A stretch of DNA of 64,000 nt. It comes from Paenibacillus rhizophilus (GTDB taxonomy: Bacteria; Bacillota; Bacilli; Paenibacillales; Paenibacillaceae). The notes under the pieces are model-generated. The model was given only the letters and a program-made list of their open reading frames with translations, was not told the DNA's origin and searched no databases. The position numbers and the translations under genes are program-made. The DNA lies in the NCBI RefSeq assembly GCF_003854965.1, contig NZ_RQPI01000001.1:682001-746000 (forward strand), in the 5' to 3' direction. Positions 7,978 to 17,150 of the stretch are shown here, in pieces; the first letter of the stretch is position 1; each line of letters begins with the position of its first letter.

Positions 7978-8679
7978 ATGAAAGAAGTGACGGATCGAGA
8001 GCAGCTGCATTCTTTTTTGCGTACTCATCAACTGGAAACCGTGTTTAACGAACCGCTGATGCCGCATTTGTCGCTGTACCGTTTTGATCAAGGGGAATGG
8101 ATCTGTTCCCAAGGAGAACCTTCGGAAGTCCTTTATGTACTGGTCAAGGGAAAAATCAAAGTCTACACCACCTCGGCGGAGGGCAAAACGTTAATTCTCT
8201 CTTTCAAAACGCCGCTTGAGGTCATCGGGGATATTGAATATATCCAGGAAATACCTATTATCAATACGGTGGAGGCGGTATCGCCTGTCCATATGATCGG
8301 CATTCCTTATCGTTTCTTAAAAAAATACGCCGCCGATTATGCACCGCTGCTGAACTTTTTGCTGGATGTCATCACCCGGAAGTTTTATATGAAATCCAAC
8401 TTTTTGAGCTTTAATATCTTGCATCCGGTCGAAGTGCGTCTGGCCAGCTATTTGCTGTCCGTTACCTATGATGAATCCGCTGATGCCGGATTTCAAGGAC
8501 AACTGAGTACATTCAGCCTGACCGATGTCGCCAATTGGATCGGAACCAGCTACCGGCATCTGAATCGGGTCATTACAAAATTATCAGCGGAAGGCCTGAT
8601 TGAACGGAGCAACGGATTCATTGTCGTTAAAGACAAGGAAGGGCTAAGCGCGCTGGCTGATCAAAATATATACGAATAG
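7978..8679 (+). CDS. Crp/Fnr-family transcriptional regulator, YeiL-like
   Basis: A 233-residue regulator with a cyclic-nucleotide-binding-type beta-barrel in residues 20-130 and a C-terminal winged helix. The recognition region is TDVANWIGTSYRHLNRVITKL. No Cys cluster for an Fe-S sensor is visible, so it is not a classical FNR. The full-length match is best to YeiL-type regulators. It sits between two ydcZ-like genes in one operon and probably controls them. Confidence 0.85.
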   Translation: MKEVTDREQLHSFLRTHQLETVFNEPLMPHLSLYRFDQGEWICSQGEPSEVLYVLVKGKIKVYTTSAEGKTLILSFKTPLEVIGDIEYIQEIPIINTVEAVSPVHMIGIPYRFLKKYAADYAPLLNFLLDVITRKFYMKSNFLSFNILHPVEVRLASYLLSVTYDESADAGFQGQLSTFSLTDVANWIGTSYRHLNRVITKLSAEGLIERSNGFIVVKDKEGLSALADQNIYE

Positions 8680-8691
8680 GAGGGGGAATTG

Positions 8692-9150
8692 ATGATTCAG
8701 GGCCTTTTATTGGCGCTTGCCGCAGGTTCACTGGTCAGTTTGCAAAATATTTTTAACACGAAGGTCAACGAACGGACAGGTTCATGGGCCACAACGACCT
8801 TGGTGCTGGGGATGGGCTTTGCGGCTTCTCTGACGTTTGGCTTGATTTTTGAAGGAGGACAACTGTTTAACCTGCTCAATATGAAGCCCTGGTACTGGAT
8901 CAGCGGTGCGATCGGAGTGGGAGTGGTCATCTGTCTTACACTGGGGATCAGGCAGCTCGGTCCTACGTATGCAATCTCCATCGTTCTGATCTCACAGCTA
9001 GGTTGTGCTTTATTATGGGATTCGCAGGGCTGGTTAGGCCTGGAAAAGGTTCCCTTCACCTTTCAACAACTGGTCGGAGTTCTGATCATTGTCGGCGGCA
9101 TTTTAGTCTTCAAATTGGGCGGAAGGCGTCCGAAGGAAATAAAGTCCTAG
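8692..9150 (+). CDS. YdcZ-family (DUF606) DMT transporter, second of a pair
   Basis: A 152-residue hydrophobic protein beginning MIQGLLLALAAGSLVSLQNI, homologous in plan to the product at 7537-7962. It includes WDSQGWLGLEK near the C-terminus, where the first copy has DTNGWFSVMK. AGGAGGGGG lies six bases before the ATG at 8692. It ends the three-gene YdcZ, regulator, YdcZ unit. No terminator is evident in the 206 bases before the converging cardiolipin synthase gene. Confidence 0.8.
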   Translation: MIQGLLLALAAGSLVSLQNIFNTKVNERTGSWATTTLVLGMGFAASLTFGLIFEGGQLFNLLNMKPWYWISGAIGVGVVICLTLGIRQLGPTYAISIVLISQLGCALLWDSQGWLGLEKVPFTFQQLVGVLIIVGGILVFKLGGRRPKEIKS

Positions 9151-9356
9151 ACTGCCGCTAGTTTATTGAATTAACGTGTCCCGTTAGTTTATATTTTGGG
9201 CCAACATCATTCGCGTGGTTGCCTAGAAACAATATTCAAACCATCTGCTCTATACCCGTTTGTTCGATCCGCCCGAAAGGTAAGCTGCACTCTACAGCTC
9301 AGCATTCGAGGATCAGCTCCAACCGGCTTCGGAAATCGAGGAATTGGCCTGGTTAC

Positions 9357-10772
9357 CTAGAATAACGGCGACAGCAACCGGGCGTAAACAGATTTCAATT
9401 TTTGAAACCTGCTTCGCTTCTCGAAATTCGACTGTAAAATCTCCTCGCTCACGCCAAGATCCCGATGAAAATCCTGTACCAGCCGCTCAACGACCTCCCC
9501 ATCGTAAAAGAGCGCATTGATTTCAAATTGGTTGCTTAAGCTGCGTATATCCATATTTGCGCTGCCGGAGAACGCCAAATTATCGGAAATTATCACTTTG
9601 GCATGGATGAACCCTTTTTGATAGCTAAAAAACCGAACTCCCGCCCGCAGCAGCTCCTGGACATAGGACAACGTAGCGGAATAAACCAGATTTTTATCCG
9701 GAACCCCCGGTATGATTATCCGTACGTCGACTCCCCTGAGAATAGCCGTTTTGAGAGCCAATAAGACGCCGGGATCGAGAATGAAATAGGGCGTCTCGAT
9801 GAATATCCGTTGCTTTGCCGAAACGACGAGGGAGAATATAAGCTCCAGGATCGTCTCGTCGGGACCGCTTTTTACAATTTGCACAAGCTCCTTACCCCGG
9901 CTTTCCTGAATCGGATAGTAGACGGGATCGGCTATGAATTGCCCTGTGACCAAATGCCAATCGGTTAAAAATGTATATTGAAGCCAAAGGACCGCATCGC
10001 CTTTAATGCTGAAATGGGTATCCCGCCAGTAGCCGAATTTCGGATCTTCTCCCAAGTATTCATCCCCGATATTCAAGCCGCCGAAAAAACCGATTTTGCC
10101 GTCCACCACCACAATTTTACGGTGATTTCGATAATTGAGCCGTCTATTGAAGAAAGAGGCCAGCAGAGGAAAAAAGCATCCCGTTTCCACCCCCGCGTCC
10201 CGCAGCCTTTTCAAATAGGCCTTTCCTAACCGGCGGCTGCCGATCCCGTCATATAAAAGCCGCACTCGAACCCCTTCCTGCGCTTTTCGAATCAACAATT
10301 GCTCAAACCGGGCACCGAGACGGTCGTCGCGGAGAATGTAAAACTCCACATGGATATGATGCTCGGATGCGGCAATCGAACCCAGCATCGCTTCAAAGGC
10401 GCTTTCTCCTTCGGCAAATACCGTCGTTTCATTACAAGCGGTAATGGGGGCGACAGGAATGTTGCCAAGTAATGCATGCAAATTGTCGTCTTGGTGAATG
10501 GTCTCCCCGCGAAGATTTGTCAGGGCTCGCTGTCGGCATCGATCCATGAGTTCTGCCTTTAACCGGTTCCAATGCCCGATTTCTTTCTTCGAAAGAGCAG
10601 GGGTGCGGTTGTATTCTTTCGCCACAAATAAATACAACAGGAAACCGATGACCGGAAAGATGTACAAGACGATGAGCCAAACCATCGCTTTGTTCGGACG
10701 TTGATATTCGAAGAAGATCACGAACGCAATTTGGATGATAAACAACAAGAGAGCCCCAACGATCCAAAGCAA
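9357..10772 (-). CDS. cls: Cardiolipin synthase (phospholipase D superfamily)
   Basis: A 471-residue protein with two N-terminal membrane helices and two HKD motifs: HRKIVVVDGKIGFFGG near residue 217 and HAKVIISDNLAFSGSANMD near residue 395. These are the paired catalytic motifs of bacterial cardiolipin synthases, which join two phosphatidylglycerols. The length of about 480 is typical. It starts at TTG 10772 after AGAGGGGAG and overlaps the end of the methyltransferase gene, with the two probably cotranscribed. Confidence 0.92.
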   Translation of the reverse strand: MLWIVGALLLFIIQIAFVIFFEYQRPNKAMVWLIVLYIFPVIGFLLYLFVAKEYNRTPALSKKEIGHWNRLKAELMDRCRQRALTNLRGETIHQDDNLHALLGNIPVAPITACNETTVFAEGESAFEAMLGSIAASEHHIHVEFYILRDDRLGARFEQLLIRKAQEGVRVRLLYDGIGSRRLGKAYLKRLRDAGVETGCFFPLLASFFNRRLNYRNHRKIVVVDGKIGFFGGLNIGDEYLGEDPKFGYWRDTHFSIKGDAVLWLQYTFLTDWHLVTGQFIADPVYYPIQESRGKELVQIVKSGPDETILELIFSLVVSAKQRIFIETPYFILDPGVLLALKTAILRGVDVRIIIPGVPDKNLVYSATLSYVQELLRAGVRFFSYQKGFIHAKVIISDNLAFSGSANMDIRSLSNQFEINALFYDGEVVERLVQDFHRDLGVSEEILQSNFEKRSRFQKLKSVYARLLSPLF

Positions 10773-10792
10773 CGGTTCAATCTCCCCTCTTG

Positions 10793-11386
10793 TCAGGTTG
10801 ATCTGAGGTTTGCCGTGAAAAACAACTCATGATATAAGAAACCTTTTCGAAACCGGTTGATTACCTGCGAAGTAAATTCATTCTCACGAAACAATTGAAT
10901 GTATTCTTCTTCTCTCCGGATATATTCGCCATCGTCATAGAAGTTCATGAACCAATTGCATAACGGATTTTTCTTGCATATGCAAGGTTCCATAACGATG
11001 ATGTTTCCGTCCGGTTTTAATATCCGCTTAAATTCCTTCATGTAATCGGCAATTTCTGCAGATGAAATATGGTGCAAAACAGCGATGATGAGTATGTAAT
11101 CGACAGACTCATTATCTACAGGAAGCTTGCCATTTTCAAGAACATGAAACTTGTAATTCGGATATGACCGTCTCGCGTAATGAATCCGTTTTGCGTCCGG
11201 GTCGATACCGAGATAATGGATCGGCTGAAACATCGAACAATTGGCGCCTGTACCGGAACCAAAGTCAAGCACGATTTTATCGTTGAAAGCGAATCGGGGT
11301 GCAATTTGATTGTGTATATATTTCTTGGTAAACCATTTCGGACGGACTAGCCTATGATAAAGCACGGGTGAAGACGAAGTATTCAA
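10793..11386 (-). CDS. Class I SAM-dependent methyltransferase
   Basis: A 197-residue methyltransferase with the SAM-binding motif IVLDFGSGTGANC near residue 40, the acidic loop GIDPD, and YILIIAVLHHI. It starts at TTG 11386 behind a weak GGTGG site. The gene lies just upstream of cardiolipin synthase on the same strand, so a lipid or envelope substrate is possible, but nothing in the sequence fixes it. Confidence 0.8.
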   Translation of the reverse strand: MNTSSSPVLYHRLVRPKWFTKKYIHNQIAPRFAFNDKIVLDFGSGTGANCSMFQPIHYLGIDPDAKRIHYARRSYPNYKFHVLENGKLPVDNESVDYILIIAVLHHISSAEIADYMKEFKRILKPDGNIIVMEPCICKKNPLCNWFMNFYDDGEYIRREEEYIQLFRENEFTSQVINRFRKGFLYHELFFTANLRST

Positions 11387-11531
11387 AAGGAGCCACCATC
11401 TTTCCTGATTTTGAAGTCAACGACAATAATCTAACCTTCCAAACCGGGAAAAATTCAATAAAATTTTACATAATCACATCCTGAAATGGACATCTTTATA
11501 TTTATTCGAAAAAAAATGATGAGGTGTAAAG

Positions 11532-13151
11532 TTGAGTAGAATGTCCTATGTAATGGGGGGAGGCAGGAAAAAAACCGTTGTTTTGACAATCGGTTTGGCT
11601 TTAATTATGTCTCTCACCGGGTGCCGGGTGAATTCGGGAACGGACGTTGATGTACATTCCGAACCGGAGTTTAAGGCCAAAGCAGTGAGCGGAAAGCCAG
11701 TTGTAGTCATTATTATTGACTCTCTGATGAACAAGCCGCTGCAGGAAGCGTTGGAACAAGATCGGGTGCCCGCCCTGAAATATCTGATTGATCACGGGCG
11801 ATACTATCCCAGAATTATCAGTTCATTTCCGACCATGTCCGTAACGATTGACAGCACTTTGTTAACGGGTGTGTATGCGGATCGGCATCATGTTCCTGGG
11901 CTTGTATGGTACAGTGACCGGGAAAGGCGGATGATCTTTTACGGCAATGGGCCAAAAGAAGCTTTGAAGATTGACCAACTGCAAGTATTGACGGACAGCG
12001 TCTATCAAATGAATCAGGTTCAATTAAGCAAGAAAGTGAAGACCATTCATGAGGAACTGGCTGAATCGGGCAAACATTCGGCTTCGATCAACGCAGTTAT
12101 TTTCAGAGGTAAAAAAGAACGCGATTTGCGCGTACCCAAATCGATGGCGAATACCACACGGCTGCCGGATCATTATAAAATAACCGCTCCGGAGCTGTTT
12201 TCGCTTGCAGCTTTCGCTCACCTTGACCCGCGAAATGCCAACCATACAGCTTTATGGGAAAAATATGGGATGAACGACAAATTCACAGCCCGGGACATTG
12301 CTTTTCTCGTAAAGAATGGGAAGCTTCCGGAAGTCACAATTGGATATTTTCCGGGAAACGACAGCGTTCATCACCGAAAAGGCTCCATGGCGACTAAAGG
12401 AATCGAAAGGGCCGACCGGGCGCTGCGAGACGTACTGGATGCGTACGGATCATGGGAGGAAGCGGTAAAAACAACCACCTGGATTATTCTAGGAGACAGC
12501 GCTCAAAGCGATGTGTTGGAAAATAGGGAAGAATTCAAAGTAGATCTTCGCCCTCTTCTAAACGGTTACCGAATTGCCAAGCTCGACCGGCCCGTCGGGC
12601 AAGACGACCAGATCGTCATCGCCGCTAACGAAAGGATGGCCTATATTTACGCTATATCGCCCGGTCTAAAGCTTTCCGGGATCGTAAAAGGTTTGCAAAC
12701 CGAAGCAAAGCTCGACATCATAGCGGTTAAGCGGGATCATTCAGTTGCGCTTACGGGCGGAGGAAAAGGCGAAAATGTATTATCCTATCGCCCGGGAGGA
12801 CCTTATTCAGATGAATACGGCCAAAAATGGTCGCTCTCCGGCGATCCCGGTCTCGCGGACATTTCGCTTCGTGGACATCGGATCAAATACGGACAATACC
12901 CGGACGTGCTCGCCCGATTGTACGGAGCGCTCCATTCACATGAAGGGCAATATATCGTCGTTACGGTAAAACCGGGATACGAGCTGGCCGGCGAAAGCTC
13001 TCCCACCCATCGGGGAGGAGGAGCACACGGTTCGCTGCATGAGGTGGATTCCGTCGTCCCCCTTATTGTAACCGGAACGGATTTGCAGCCGAAGTCACCC
13101 AGAATCGTTGATCTGAAAGACTGGATCCTGCGGATTGCGGGCGACAGATAA
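11532..13151 (+). CDS. Lipoprotein alkaline phosphatase/nucleotide pyrophosphatase family
   Basis: A 539-residue secreted lipoprotein. The signal ends in the lipobox LTGC around residue 31, after a hydrophobic stretch. The type I phosphodiesterase/nucleotide pyrophosphatase fold follows, with the metal-site Asp in VVIIIDSL, the nucleophile Thr in SFPTMSVTIDSTLLTG, and later GDSAQSDV and HGSLHEVD. Members hydrolyse phosphodiester or phosphonate bonds outside the cell. The TTG at 11532 has GAGGTG five bases upstream; the ATG at 11541 is an alternative. It is divergent from the methyltransferase/cls operon. Confidence 0.85.
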   Translation: MSRMSYVMGGGRKKTVVLTIGLALIMSLTGCRVNSGTDVDVHSEPEFKAKAVSGKPVVVIIIDSLMNKPLQEALEQDRVPALKYLIDHGRYYPRIISSFPTMSVTIDSTLLTGVYADRHHVPGLVWYSDRERRMIFYGNGPKEALKIDQLQVLTDSVYQMNQVQLSKKVKTIHEELAESGKHSASINAVIFRGKKERDLRVPKSMANTTRLPDHYKITAPELFSLAAFAHLDPRNANHTALWEKYGMNDKFTARDIAFLVKNGKLPEVTIGYFPGNDSVHHRKGSMATKGIERADRALRDVLDAYGSWEEAVKTTTWIILGDSAQSDVLENREEFKVDLRPLLNGYRIAKLDRPVGQDDQIVIAANERMAYIYAISPGLKLSGIVKGLQTEAKLDIIAVKRDHSVALTGGGKGENVLSYRPGGPYSDEYGQKWSLSGDPGLADISLRGHRIKYGQYPDVLARLYGALHSHEGQYIVVTVKPGYELAGESSPTHRGGGAHGSLHEVDSVVPLIVTGTDLQPKSPRIVDLKDWILRIAGDR

Positions 13152-13154
13152 CAT

Positions 13155-13194
13155 CAGCCCGCATTCCCGGTGATAGCCGTAGGAATGCGGGCTG
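13155..13194. terminator. Strong inverted repeat between converging genes
   Basis: CAGCCCGCATTCC at 13155-13167 pairs perfectly with GGAATGCGGGCTG at 13182-13194. T-tracts are poor on both sides, but the position just past two converging stop codons suggests a shared terminator. Confidence 0.6.
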
Positions 13195-13202
13195 CGCTTG
13201 CT

Positions 13203-13985
13203 TTAGGACCCCGTGGAGCGATAATGTCGGACGCCGAATTGCCACACAGCCAGGCAGGGAAGAAGGAACAGGATGGCGGCCAGAGGAAGCAGAGCGTACA
13301 GGAGTCCGTGTCCCTGGGTCCGGTCCAGGAGAAAGAGCAGAGGCAGATAGCTCACGCAGCCAAACGGTATAATGAAGGTGAAAAAGAGCGTGACCCGCTT
13401 ATGATAGATATTTAGCGGATACTGCGCCATCTCCCGCCCGCCGTCGGTCAGCAGATTCCCCACCTCCAGCCCCTGAACCGTCCAGAAGCAAAGAGTGGCA
13501 TTCAGGATAAAGATACCCGCAAAAATCAGGATGCCGCCCGCCACCATCATCATCAGGGTCAGCACCTTAAGAGGCGTCCAGGCAATCGGGAGGTTCCAGA
13601 GAGCCCAGCCCAGCACGACGGCGCTTTGCACCAGACGGCCGAACCGGGTGAACTCGAATTTACTGCCAAGAACCTGGACAATTGTGCTCCGGGGACGTAC
13701 CAGCAGGCGGTCAAATTCTCCGCTTACCACGAGGGAAGAGAAGACGTCGAACCCGCGAACAAAACATTCGCTGAGAGAGAACGCCATGTGAATGACGCCG
13801 AAACAGAGCGCCGTCTCAAAGAAGCTCCAGCCCTGAAGCTCCCCAAACCTGGAGAACATGAAATACAGGCCGGCAAAGACCGAAAAGGGGATGAAAAATT
13901 GCCCGAAGGTGAGCAGCCAGAAGGACGTCCGGTACTGCATCTGAGAGCGAAACAAAATTGACAGATACTTTAAATAAAGCTGCAT
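13203..13985 (-). CDS. ABC-2 family transporter permease
   Basis: A 260-residue protein with six predicted membrane helices, of the DUF990/ABC2_membrane_6 type. The cytoplasmic segment FDRLLVRPRSTIVQVLG is typical of this permease family. It begins four bases after the stop of the second permease and is the last gene of a three-gene exporter operon. The substrate is unknown. It is separated from the phosphodiesterase gene only by an inverted repeat. Confidence 0.85.
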   Translation of the reverse strand: MQLYLKYLSILFRSQMQYRTSFWLLTFGQFFIPFSVFAGLYFMFSRFGELQGWSFFETALCFGVIHMAFSLSECFVRGFDVFSSLVVSGEFDRLLVRPRSTIVQVLGSKFEFTRFGRLVQSAVVLGWALWNLPIAWTPLKVLTLMMMVAGGILIFAGIFILNATLCFWTVQGLEVGNLLTDGGREMAQYPLNIYHKRVTLFFTFIIPFGCVSYLPLLFLLDRTQGHGLLYALLPLAAILFLLPCLAVWQFGVRHYRSTGS

Positions 13986-13989
13986 CTTG

Positions 13990-14793
13990 TTATCCTCCTT
14001 GCACGACGACTCGCCGAAGCGCCCGGTTTATAAGCAGCAGACCGAGCCCAGTCAGCAGCGCCAGCCAGAATAGCTGAATCATAAGGCCCTCCAATGCTTC
14101 TGCCGCTGCAATATGGCCCGTATAAACCCGGAAGGGAAAATCCACCGTCCACCGGAAAGGCAGACTATTTGCGAGCTTTTGCATCCAAACCGGCATCAGG
14201 GGAATCGGCAGAATCATCCCGGCCAAAAACTCTCCCGCTGTCGCTACCATGAGGGTAGACCCGGTGGGCGACATCGTCCAGAAGATGGAGATGTAGATCA
14301 GCAGCGAAATCGCGCAGACTATGAGCAGACCGAGCAAGAGGGACAGAAGAAAAAGCAGAAAGGCCGTAATGCTGGGCGGCAGACTTATCCCATAGGGATT
14401 AGGGAGAAGCAGCACCGCCACCAGAAGCGGGAAGCAGCGAAGCACGACGCCGGAGACACGGGTCGCCAGAAGCTTTGCGAACCAGAAGCCATACAGACCG
14501 CAGGGACGGCACAGCTCGTAAGCGATATTACCGCCGGTGATCAGCTGAAAGATGTCCGGATCGCGGAAATAAAGCGCAATGAGGCCAAGAAACATCTGCT
14601 GGAGCCAAATGTATGTGACTACTTCCTGCAAGGTCATGGGCAGCTGGGCACCGCTGCGGTTGTAGAACGCGACGTATACCATAATGAAGACAAAGCCGAA
14701 AAAAAGCTGGGTGAGAATGCCGGCAAAGGCGGCAGTGCGGTATTGAAGGCCTGTTACGAAGCGCAGCTTTCCGACTGACAGATACATTTTCAT
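13990..14793 (-). CDS. ABC-2 family transporter permease
   Basis: A 267-residue polytopic membrane protein of the same DUF990-type family as the next gene, with the segment AYELCRPCGLYGFWFAKLLA at the coupling region. Its ATG overlaps the stop codon of the ATPase gene by four bases (ATGA), which indicates translational coupling. The two permeases likely pair as a heterodimer with the upstream ATPase. Confidence 0.85.
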   Translation of the reverse strand: MKMYLSVGKLRFVTGLQYRTAAFAGILTQLFFGFVFIMVYVAFYNRSGAQLPMTLQEVVTYIWLQQMFLGLIALYFRDPDIFQLITGGNIAYELCRPCGLYGFWFAKLLATRVSGVVLRCFPLLVAVLLLPNPYGISLPPSITAFLLFLLSLLLGLLIVCAISLLIYISIFWTMSPTGSTLMVATAGEFLAGMILPIPLMPVWMQKLANSLPFRWTVDFPFRVYTGHIAAAEALEGLMIQLFWLALLTGLGLLLINRALRRVVVQGG

Positions 14794-15779
14794 ATCTGAT
14801 GCTCCTTGTACAGCTGCAAAATCAGCTCGTCCACCGATTTGGAATCCACCGCCACATCCAGAATTTCAGCCTGTTCGGATAATTGGGAAATGACGCCCGT
14901 AAGGCTGATCTGTGCGCTGTCGAAGGTATAAACGGCCTGCTGCGGCGACCAGGAATGGCGCACGGCACCGGGAATGTCGACGGGACGTAGGCAGTCCCGG
15001 TAATCGACGGTAAGGGTCCGGCTGCTGCCGAACCTTCGGCGCAGCTCGTCCAGGGAGCCGTCGTACAGGAGGGAGCCCTTTCCAATCATCAAAATCCGCT
15101 CTGCAAGTGCCTCAATGTCGTTCATGTCGTGGGTGGTGAGAATGACGGTAATGCCTTTTTCCTTGTGAATGGTCTTGATGAACTGCCGGACAGCAATTTT
15201 GCTGGCGGCGTCCAGGCCGATGGTCGGTTCATCCAGGAAAAGAATGCGGGGATCGTGCAGGAGCGAGGCCGCGATCTCGCAGCGCATGCGCTGTCCCAAG
15301 CTGAGCTGCCGGACCGGGACGTGGATCAAGTCGGCCAGCGCCAGAGTCTCCGTGAGCATGGAGAGATTTTTGCGGTAACGGGTGTCCGGAACCTTATAAA
15401 TGTCCCGCAGCAGCTCGAAAGAATCGATCACCGGCACATCCCACCAGAGCTGGGAGCGCTGTCCGAAGACGACGCCGATGTTGCCGACATAGGCGGTCCG
15501 GCTTTTCCAAGGGGTGTAGCCCATTACTTTGCAGTCGCCCTCGTCCGGAACCAGAATACCGCACATCACCTTGATCGTCGTCGATTTGCCCGCCCCGTTT
15601 GGCCCGATGTACCCGGCGATTTCGCCCTCGCGGATCGTGAAAGAGATATCTTTTAGCGCCTCCACGAAAGTATGCTTCCGGTAAAATAGAGCTTTTGCCG
15701 CCTGCCTTACCCCGGCGGCCCGTTTTGCTACTTTGAATGTTTTGCCGATCCCTTCCAGCGAAATAATAGGGTTGCCCAA
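14790..15779 (-). CDS. ABC transporter ATP-binding protein
   Basis: A 329-residue ATPase with Walker A GPNGAGKST near residue 57, signature LSLGQRMR, Walker B ILFLDEPTIGLD and the switch His in TTHDM. The C-terminal 80 residues form the accessory domain seen in exporters of the EcsA/NatA class. It starts at TTG 15779 after GGAGGTG. It energises the two ABC-2 permeases encoded directly downstream. Confidence 0.92.
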   Translation of the reverse strand: MGNPIISLEGIGKTFKVAKRAAGVRQAAKALFYRKHTFVEALKDISFTIREGEIAGYIGPNGAGKSTTIKVMCGILVPDEGDCKVMGYTPWKSRTAYVGNIGVVFGQRSQLWWDVPVIDSFELLRDIYKVPDTRYRKNLSMLTETLALADLIHVPVRQLSLGQRMRCEIAASLLHDPRILFLDEPTIGLDAASKIAVRQFIKTIHKEKGITVILTTHDMNDIEALAERILMIGKGSLLYDGSLDELRRRFGSSRTLTVDYRDCLRPVDIPGAVRHSWSPQQAVYTFDSAQISLTGVISQLSEQAEILDVAVDSKSVDELILQLYKEHQI

Positions 15780-15908
15780 TTCAGCACCTCCGTCAACGTT
15801 TAATTACAGCTCAACAAATATAGCGGAAATCCCCAAAAAAGAATAGACTTTTACAGAGAAACGACAGGTGAATGTTGTTTTTTTATAAACTGTAACGCCC
15901 AAGAAATC

Positions 15909-15946
15909 AAAAAAGACTTCGGAGCCCGGCTCCGAAGTCTTTTTTG
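15909..15946. terminator. Terminator, usable on both strands
   Basis: GACTTCGGAGC at 15915-15925 pairs with GCTCCGAAGTC at 15929-15939, flanked by A6 on the left and T7 on the right. It lies 12 bases past the stop of the minus-strand membrane protein gene. Confidence 0.85.
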
Positions 15947-15957
15947 ATTCTCCCTGA

Positions 15958-16443
15958 TTAATGATTCATTCCGGCCATTCCCCCGATGATTTCCGGGTTA
16001 ATCATTCCGAAGATCATCGCAACGTGGGCCACAATGAGGAAGCCGCTGACGAGGATAAAGTGAAGCTTCAATTTTCCTTCTGCGGAACGATTGCGGGCGA
16101 TTATGCCAAGATCAAGAAGGGCGAGAGGCAATAAGAAGAGCACACCGCTTAGGTAAAAACCGACAGCGACAACGTCCACCCAAGTATGCCATTCTCCGTT
16201 TACGGTCAAAGGGATAAACGCGGTGGGGAACAAGTATATAAAGATTCCTGTGAAATACAACCCGGCCAGGATGCTGCAGATGCGGTTAAAGCTTCTGAGA
16301 CCGCCTTGCGTCGTTTTGTTGAAGAGGATAAAGAATTCGGTTACAGTGATCGTCTCGGCAAAGATCACGGGAATGGCCATGAATAGAATCAAATTCCATG
16401 GCTGATTGTCCGCAAGCAGGGACATGTAATGCGTCATGCTCAT
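15958..16443 (-). CDS. Small polytopic membrane protein (DUF6803-like)
   Basis: A 161-residue protein with five predicted membrane helices, opening MSMTHYMSLLADNQPWNL and carrying FAETITVTEFFILFNK. I recognise it only as a conserved Bacillota permease-like family (probably DUF6803) of unknown function. The ATG at 16443 follows GGGGGAG at good spacing; a longer frame to 16485 has no ribosome site. It is monocistronic with its own terminator. Confidence 0.65.
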   Translation of the reverse strand: MSMTHYMSLLADNQPWNLILFMAIPVIFAETITVTEFFILFNKTTQGGLRSFNRICSILAGLYFTGIFIYLFPTAFIPLTVNGEWHTWVDVVAVGFYLSGVLFLLPLALLDLGIIARNRSAEGKLKLHFILVSGFLIVAHVAMIFGMINPEIIGGMAGMNH

Positions 16444-16609
16444 TGTTTGATACTCCCCCAATAGATAAATTAACTTCGAGGCCATTGTATAAAAAAATTA
16501 TGTGGAATGTGTGAAGAAGCTTCTAATGGAAACAACAAGCAGACATATATATCGTACAATCATTTAGATGAGCTTGAAGAAATCCGTTGAACAGAGGAGG
16601 GTGTATCCA

Positions 16610-17125
16610 TTGTTTATCATTCGGCCGGAACAAAAAGAAGATATTCTTGAAATTAGTGAGGTGAATAACCTTGCTTTCAAGGGAGAGGAAGAGGCCAAAC
16701 TGGTAGAAGCAATTCGGGCCTCGGAGTTTTTTGTTCCGGAGTTGTCGCTGGTTGCCATTTCAAACGAAGTAATCGGTCATATATTGTTCAGTATCATTTC
16801 CATTGAAACAGATAGCGGAATCGTGCCGACGTTAGGACTCGCGCCTTTATCAGTCAAACCTGAGTTCCAGAATCTGGGCATAGGCTCTGCTTTGGTAAGA
16901 GAAGGTTTAAAAAAATGCAAAGAATTAGGATTTGAACATGTTGTCGTGTTGGGACACCCGAATTTTTATTCCAGGTTCGGGTTTATTCCTTCTAAGACCA
17001 AAGGAATCAAGCCACCGTTTCAAGTACCGGATGAGGCATTTATGGTGCATGAACTGAAAAATGGATCACTTGACCATATTACCGGAACCGTGAAGTATCC
17101 CCCAGCTTTTGATGTTGTATCTTAA
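16610..17125 (+). CDS. GNAT family N-acetyltransferase, YhbS-like
   Basis: A 171-residue acetyltransferase. The acetyl-CoA loop is in NLGIGSALVREGLKKC and the C-terminal HPNFYSRFGFIPS motif is typical of the YhbS group. The TTG at 16610 is chosen because GAGGAGGGTG lies eight bases upstream; the frame is open to 16568. The substrate is unknown. Confidence 0.85.
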   Translation: MFIIRPEQKEDILEISEVNNLAFKGEEEAKLVEAIRASEFFVPELSLVAISNEVIGHILFSIISIETDSGIVPTLGLAPLSVKPEFQNLGIGSALVREGLKKCKELGFEHVVVLGHPNFYSRFGFIPSKTKGIKPPFQVPDEAFMVHELKNGSLDHITGTVKYPPAFDVVS

Positions 17126-17150
17126 TTGAGACAGTCATCTCGGAATAGGG

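Noticed and set aside
9151..9356. Possible mobile-element remnant between ydcZ and cls
   Set aside because: No inverted terminal repeats, target duplication or transposase fragment; nothing recognisable in this gap.
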